Positions 58,430 to 64,000 of a stretch of 64,000 bases of DNA are shown in pieces. The DNA is from Pogona vitticeps (lineage: Eukaryota; Chordata; Lepidosauria; Squamata; Agamidae): positions 5,685,501-5,749,500 of the forward strand of contig NC_135793.1 of assembly GCF_051106095.1 (NCBI RefSeq), read 5' to 3'. The notes under the pieces are model-generated. The model did no database searches. It saw only the letters and a list, made by a program, of their open reading frames with translations, and was not told the origin of the DNA. Positions within the stretch are counted from its first letter, which is position 1. Each line of letters starts with the position of its first letter. The position numbers and the translations under genes were made by a program.

Positions 58430-58985
58430 AGTTGGACAGGAAAGAAAGCTGGCAGGGGAATAAAAATGACTAGTTTGAAATGTGGTGCTGGAGGAGAGCT
58501 TTAAGGATACTCAGGACTGTCAAAAAGACAAACCAGTGGTTCCTAGATCAAATCAAGCCTGAACAATCTCTGGAGGCAAAAAGGTTGAAGTTGAGGCTGT
58601 CCTACTTTGGGCACCTCATGAGAAGGCAGGATTTTTCTGGAAAAGACAATCACGCTGGGAAAAGTTGAAGGAGCAGGAAAAGACGAAGGCCGAATACGAG
58701 ATGGGCTGATTCCCTAAAGCTGTGATTCCCAAATTGGGCTCCCATGTTGTTCTTGGATTAAAACCCCCAAAAGCCTTCACCACTAGCTGTATGGCCAGGA
58801 TTTCTGGGATCTGCAGTCCAAGAGCATCTGGAGGCCCAAGGTTGGGCGCCACTGTCCTAAAGGAATCCAGAGGCTTGAGTTTGCAAGAGCTGAGCTGTCC
58901 AGGACAGGCCAAATTTGGAGAACACTCAATTCATTGGGTTGCCATGAGTCGGGGTATGTGACTTGACCACGTGTAACAATAACAA
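58430..58985 (+). mobile_element. BovB (RTE) LINE 3' fragment split by a MITE
   Basis: BovB ORF-end remnants (CTGTCCTACTTTGGGCACCT, GGCCGAATACGAGATGGGCT) run to 58719 and resume at 58855. The 3' end is GGGTTGCCATGAGTCGGGGT then GACTTGACCACGTG. Confidence 0.8.
58720..58854. mobile_element. hAT-type MITE nested in BovB, with 8-bp target duplication
   Basis: The 135-bp element has CTGTGATTCCCAA and GGTTGGGCGCCACTG ends. It is flanked by CCCTAAAG (58712-58719) and TCCTAAAG (58855-58862), which match at 7 of 8 bases. An 8-bp duplication is diagnostic of the hAT superfamily. Confidence 0.85.
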
Positions 58986-60186
58986 CCGCTCCCAGAATTC
59001 TCCAGACAGAATGGCCAGTGGAGTTACACAATTTCTTCCTTCACATGCCCCAGCATGACTTTTCCGACGTGATGATGAAGCATGATCATGGGGCAAGAAG
59101 GACCGGACCTAAAGCCCTAGAGGTGCTGATGCCCAGCGAGACGTCCGCCTCAAATTTCGCCCCTACCCCTTGAACATGGGAATGATGGGAGACAGATGGC
59201 CTTTAAACCCTTGCCCCTTTTATGCTCCACCTGAATTTTCACTCTTTCACACTTTTAAAACCTTCTCCGTGTTTTGGGGTGCCTTCCATTCGAAGATTAT
59301 GTGCGTGTGTGCTTGATGGTGGAAAGGTTCCCCCAACATACACGCGGTTGGTTCGTTACTGGGAATTTAGAAACAACAGACAGTACCTGAGGAGAGAGCA
59401 GGTCAGGCTGTGTCTACGTAAAAGAGCACATGCTAGATCAACATTTAGGTACAAAGTAGGCGTGGGGGTGGCTTTGGGCACACCACTAGCTAAAAAATGA
59501 ACAGCCCTGTCGTTCATGATCCTCTTGATTTACACCTCGATCTATCACTTAATCTGTGCTTTTTGTGTTCGTCATGAGAGCACAATTGTATTTTGTTCCA
59601 GGGAGGAATCCAACGGTAAGATTGGTCCCATAATACATCATTTTTGCAGTTGGGCTTCATTAACAGGTGATCAGGAGAAACAGGAGACTCTGAGAGACAT
59701 GCTGGAAGCTTTTAGTCAAACTGACATCCAAGGCTGAGTATAAGTACAGCCACTGCTTTATGAAGAAATAATAAATGTTGATTCATTTGTTCACTGTTGC
59801 ACGAGATGTGCTGAGGATTCCCATCAATTAGGAATGACGCCGATGGTCAACGCAAACTCTCTCAGGGCCATACGAGAGACAGCAGGGAAGGGCGGGGTTG
59901 TGTTCTTGCTAGGAGGGACAACGGACTCTTTCACAAATCATTTCCAGGCTGTGGAATTTGGGGACGTTATTTGGGGATGACAGATCTGGAATCCCTCACA
60001 CACCAAAGTTAATATCCCAGCTGGCTGGAGATTCTGAGCATTGGAATCTTTAAAAAAAAGGATCCCCCCTTACCCCCATCAAAATATATTTTCTGGAATG
60101 CCAGGATCTCTGCAGAAATATATTTATTTACCATATATATTTAAGGGACCATATATTTATTTATTTACCATATATATATATATCAC

Positions 60187-60295
60187 TGGGGCAGTGGAAC
60201 TGGTAAACCCCTCCTTAAACATCTCACTCACCTTGAAAGCCCTATTAGGGTCACTATCAGTCGATTCCAACTTGATGGCAAGAACACAGGGCAAA
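60187..60295 (+). mobile_element. tRNA SINE, second type, 3' part
   Basis: GGTAAACCCCTCCTTAAACA, CTTGAAAGCCCTATTAGGGT, TCACTATCAGTCGATTCCAA and CTTGATGGCA. Its head is missing. Confidence 0.7.
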
Positions 60296-60339
60296 AAATT
60301 ATTGTATATATTGTGGTGGCATATCACCACTAATTAATG

Positions 60340-61000
60340 AGCTGTCCCTAATTAATACGTTACTCACACTGCAGGTCACAGGTCCGCTATGCATCTTGGC
60401 GTATAATTAGAAAAGCACGCAACAATGCTTTAAGTAGCAGCAATTCACCAGAAGCGATTTACAAAACAATACCAAGGGACTCTTTGATATCCCATGACAG
60501 TAAATCATTTTTACTGTAGACATTAAACAAAGTCAGTTGCCGCGATCATTTGCATAGCAACCCTTGATATATGTCAAGTTTATCTCATTTATTAAGGATT
60601 GCTGACTCTAACAATATAATTAACTGTGTTTAGAGTCATCTCTGGTAGTTTCTGCTCCGTTTCCAGGCTGATTTAAAAAACTATAAGTAAAATGAATAGG
60701 AAGAATCAAGCCGGCATTGGCCTCAGATCTTTTGCCCATGGAAAAAGCTGGCTGCCGAGACATTTCAACCCTCTTTGGTCCAGCGGCCGGCTGTTCTGTC
60801 CTTCTGTCAATGAACAGCGGTGTTATTTTAATACTCTGCTTCCCAGGGAGATTCAGTTAACATAGCTAAAGGAAATACATTTACATCTGCAGATGGATCA
60901 CAGCCATGAAGTTGTCTGTGATCGAGTTGTGTCTTGCCCACAGGGCAGATGTCGGAGCGAGAAGGTTGAAAGTTCTCCTTCTCTTGGGAGAGTGCAAGCA
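60340..61000. other. repeat-poor AT-rich stretch, candidate regulatory DNA
   Basis: No repeat is recognised. It contains TAATTA-type homeodomain cores (several), ATTTGCAT (about 60546-60553) and AATTAACTG. No exon. Confidence 0.35.
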
Positions 61001-61069
61001 GTAAAATGTGGAATGTATTACTCTAGGTAGCCAGTCTAATAGAGCAGATCCTGCGGGAGTATTTATTTT

Positions 61070-61320
61070 TTTTTTTGCAGCCTCGCATGCTGCTTGTAGT
61101 AGAGATGGCTGGGAAGGACCTTTTCAGGCTGTCAGCCTATCCAGCGCCAGTCAGTCATTCCTACTTGCTCTGCGCTGCTTCCCTCCCTTTAGTCATTGGA
61201 AGCCGCGTTGTTTGTTTGCTGTTGATCTGTTCAGAGCTGCAAGTAACGGAACATTTTTATTCTTCCTCCCACAAATGTCTCAGAGTGGGTTATTAAAACC
61301 TGTATGTGCTAGCTAATGGG
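61070..61320 (+). repeat. unclassified paired repeat, copy 1
   Basis: Shares TCGCATGCTGC, GAACATTTTTATTCTTCCTC, TCTCAGAGTG and CTAGCTAATGGGAAAGG in order with 62970-63285. Confidence 0.65.
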
Positions 61321-61797
61321 AAAGGTGTGGAATGTCTGGGGGACTTGAAGCTATTCTCCTCTTTTGAATCTCTGTATTCCTGCTGCATACATAGCACAAG
61401 GAATTTTGCCAGAAATTCAAGACTCTGCAACCGTAGAGCTGAGAAATACTGGCTTCTCTTAGCCATGATGAAGATGGAGGAAGTAGGCTGGGCAGAGCTA
61501 AGTTCCATGGGAACTGCAAGGCGTTATGGGTTTGGTAGTCTCTCTGCCTGTTATGTTCCATATTGCGTGCCTTTCAGGAAACTATCATACTCATAATGCC
61601 TTGCAGTTCCTCAGAGACCTTAGTCCTCCCTAGCCCCTTGTCCATCTTCATTATGTCTGAGAGAAGCCATTATTTCTGAGCTGAAAACGATTACAGGCTA
61701 GCTGAAGAAATTCCTGCAGCCTTCTGGGATTTGCAGAGTGTTGTTTTGTTCCTTCCCGGCCCCGGAAGGAATAGCAGCATTTTTCGGTATTCCTAGA

Positions 61798-62055
61798 ATC
61801 ACAGAATAGAATGATGGAGCGGGAAGGGGCCTCTAAGGCCATCAAGTCCAACCCCCTGCTCAAGGCAGGAATCTAAGTCCAAGCAGATCTGACATTTTCT
61901 CTTGAAGGCCTCCAGCATTGGGGCGCTCACCACCTCCCACGGTCATTTCTTCCATTGTTGTACTGCTCTAACAGTTAAGAAGTTTTCCCTGATATTCAGG
62001 CTAAATCTGCCTTCCTGTCGCTTGAGACCATTATTAGATGACCTGCACTGTGGGT
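61798..62055 (-). mobile_element. CR1 LINE 3' fragment
   Basis: Reverse CR1 end: AATCACAGAATAGAATGATG, CATCAAGTCCAACCCCCTGC, TTAAGAAGTTTTCCCTGATA, CAGGCTAAATCTGCCT. Confidence 0.8.
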
Positions 62056-62059
62056 TGAT

Positions 62060-62965
62060 CAAGAACAGAAGTCCATGGTGCCTTTGAAAAGAGAGTTTTA
62101 CTTTTTTTCCCCAGGGGACACTTCTGATGGCTCTAGTGACCCTAAAAACAACTGAAATCACAAGGGGTGACTCATTCCCTGCCCTTGATTTTGGGGTGTT
62201 CGAATCCACAGCCTTCTGCGCCTGCGGCTATACCGTACATGCGCCAAGAGGGTTCTTGCACTGAAATCACAAGTCACGAGTCCGGGCACCAAACCACAGG
62301 CTCTCGACCAAAAAACAATTACTATACTCTCCTCATTCCTTGTCTTTTCTCTCCCAATAACAATAACACTGAAAAAAGTTATCCTTTGCCCCATTCATGA
62401 GCTGGCTTTTCAGGGAGGGGGCCATGGCAAAGGGGGAGAGATCGATAAGAAGTTATCAGGAAGAAAGAGAGATGACAGGATGGAGAGGAGCCCGAGGGAG
62501 AGTTCTCGGTAAGACACAAGGGGTTTAAAAAGGGCACACACTCACCACGTAATCCCAAAACTGGAACACCTAATTAATTTGTGTTCTCTCATCAATGCTC
62601 CTGATTAGACCCAAATGCTTCCTACAGAGACTCATCAATGTTCCCGCGCAACCAGAGTACATCCTGGTCATTGCCATCAAGCCTCCTCTTTCAAAACATG
62701 CATGTTTCTGGAGTCACGGAAAACCATCCACGATCCATTTGCTCACATATACCGCAGGCTTGCTAATGGGCGCTCTCTCTGCCAAAGTTGCTCCTATCCT
62801 ACTCTTAGTTAAGTTGTCTGTCCTTGGGGGGGGGGGGAATGCCTATTAGCAACTGATTAGCAAAGATAATTACTCCTTAATGATCATGAATTCTATTTTC
62901 ACCTGGGGCACCTCCAAATCCCAACACATTTTTAATTGGCAAAGCCAGAAGGTGTTTTTTTTTTA
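62060..62965. other. intergenic, no gene seen
   Basis: From 62540 on it is repeat-poor and rich in TAATTA- and GATTAG-like words. No exon. Confidence 0.35.
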
Positions 62966-62969
62966 ATTG

Positions 62970-63285
62970 CAGTTTTTTTGCAAACTCGCATGCTGCCTTT
63001 AGTAGGTTTGGCTAGGAGGGACCTTTCATGGCTGGGGTGACTGTCAATCAAACTGAACAAATGATTCCCTCCTGCCTCTGAATTCAAAGAGAGACCCGCC
63101 TCTCCATTCTGAACTTTTTCCCTTTCTAGAGTCTGTGGAGGTCTGTGGTTGAAAGCAGGCATGTTTTTCAGTCGGCTGTTTGATCAATCGTAAGTGCTGG
63201 AACCTTTTATTCTTTCTTCCACTAAGGTCTCAGAGTGAGCTTTTGAGACTGTAAGTGCCAGTTAATGAGAAAAGGGGTAGTGGAA
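62970..63285 (+). repeat. unclassified paired repeat, copy 2
   Basis: Diverged partner of 61070-61320: TCGCATGCTGCCTTTAGTAG, GAACCTTTTATTCTTTCTTC, TCTCAGAGTGAGC and CCAGTTAATGAGAAAAGG. Confidence 0.65.
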
Positions 63286-63404
63286 AATAAAGCATAGTGA
63301 TCTGAATGATGGAGAGAGGCAGAGAGAAGGAATTAGTAGCCATTGGCTTTTTCCTTGGCTTTGGTTCTTGATAGTCCCAGCTGATGATTAAGACTCCCGA
63401 AAAC

Positions 63405-63652
63405 CAACTGACTTGAAAGCCCAGTGGTTTAGGTCTCTGGCTGTGGAGCCCGAGATTGGGAGTTCGATTTCCTCACTATGCCTCCTGGGAGAAGAGCCAG
63501 CCTGGGTGGCCTTGGGCCAGCTGCACCATCCCAAGGTTGCCCCTAGAGGAAGGGAAGGGTAATGCACTCCTGTCTATTCTCTACCTGGACGACCCTGGAA
63601 ATGGGTCCCTATAAGTCAGAATTGACTCCTATAATTAAAATACTCTTCAGAA
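63405..63652 (+). mobile_element. tRNA SINE with BovB-like tail, near complete
   Basis: CCCAGTGGTTTAGGTCTCTG, GGGAGTTCGATTTCCTCACT, GCCTGGGTGGCCTTGGGCCA, CATCCCAAGGTTGCCCCTAG and tail TATAAGTCAGAATTGACTCC. Confidence 0.85.
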
Positions 63653-63884
63653 TTAGAAGTATGTTCTGTGAACCATCTGCGGGTAGAGTTCTCCACCCAG
63701 GTGGAGAATTCTACCCTCAGATGGTTTTCATGTGATGCAGGAGTCTGGGGTCTGAGCATGGCAAGCAGCCACCCCTCCTGGATGAAAGGGGCTCGTAGAA
63801 ATTAAACATTGAAGCAGAAGTGAAACATCCAAGGCCTCACAACGTTCCTCCCATGGCTATAGCTCCGAACTAAAGCGGACATGA

Positions 63885-64000
63885 ACTGCTGGATGGCTCT
63901 GTGTGGAGCCACAGTTTGGGTGTTCGATTCCCCGCCATGCCTCTTTGATAGGGGCTGGACTCAGTGACCCATAGGGTCCCTCCCAGATGTGCAATTCTCG
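63885..64000 (+). mobile_element. short tRNA SINE with CR1-like tail, cut by the window end
   Basis: CTGCTGGATGGCTCTGTGTG head, GGGTGTTCGATTCCCCGCCA, GGGGCTGGACTCAGTGACCC, ATAGGGTCCCTCCCAG and CAATTCTCG. Confidence 0.85.

Overview
The window is nuclear DNA from a squamate reptile, most likely a lizard. It has three vertebrate genes with canonical introns, set in dense amniote-type repeats. These repeats are tRNA-derived SINEs with either a BovB-like or a CR1-like tail, BovB (RTE), CR1 and L2-like LINE 3' ends, hAT and pogo/Tigger-type MITEs, and long tetranucleotide arrays. BovB together with SINEs of this kind points to Squamata. Repeat family names come from memory of consensus sequences, because no search could be run.

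Layout. Bases 1-9.2 kb are intergenic and repeat-rich. CHMP1B lies on the minus strand (coding 16092 down to 9814) in eight coding exons that join into exactly 199 codons. Its first exon sits in a CpG island with three CCAAT boxes and an NRF1-like site. ERCC6L (PICH) lies head-to-head on the plus strand: a 44-bp first coding exon at 17407-17450, a 4.1-kb intron, and one large exon at 21579-25413, for 1,292 residues in total. From 25.4 to 33.6 kb there is another repeat field. A second CpG island at about 33.8-34.5 kb ends in a splice donor at 34494/34495. It is inferred to be the untranslated first exon of TENT5D (FAM46D), whose whole reading frame lies in one exon at 47257-48432 behind an acceptor at 47236-47237. 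The remainder to 64 kb shows no gene. It holds repeats and AT-rich, repeat-poor stretches that could be conserved regulatory DNA.

The genes do separate jobs: CHMP1B is an ESCRT-III filament subunit, ERCC6L a mitotic DNA translocase at ultrafine anaphase bridges, and TENT5D a non-canonical poly(A) polymerase. ERCC6L and TENT5D are both X-linked in humans, so the window is a piece of the ancestral block that became part of the mammalian X long arm. CHMP1B here keeps its introns, unlike the single-exon human gene on chromosome 18.

The most notable observations are the intact multi-exon CHMP1B, an ERCC6L that ends before the C-terminal TPR present in the human protein, a 25-residue tandem repeat inside ERCC6L, SINEs with one head and two kinds of tail, three foldback elements sharing termini, a hAT MITE nested in a BovB copy with target duplication, and an AT-rich hairpin in ERCC6L intron 1. 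I found no convincing undescribed biological system, and no retrovirus-like element that I could support.
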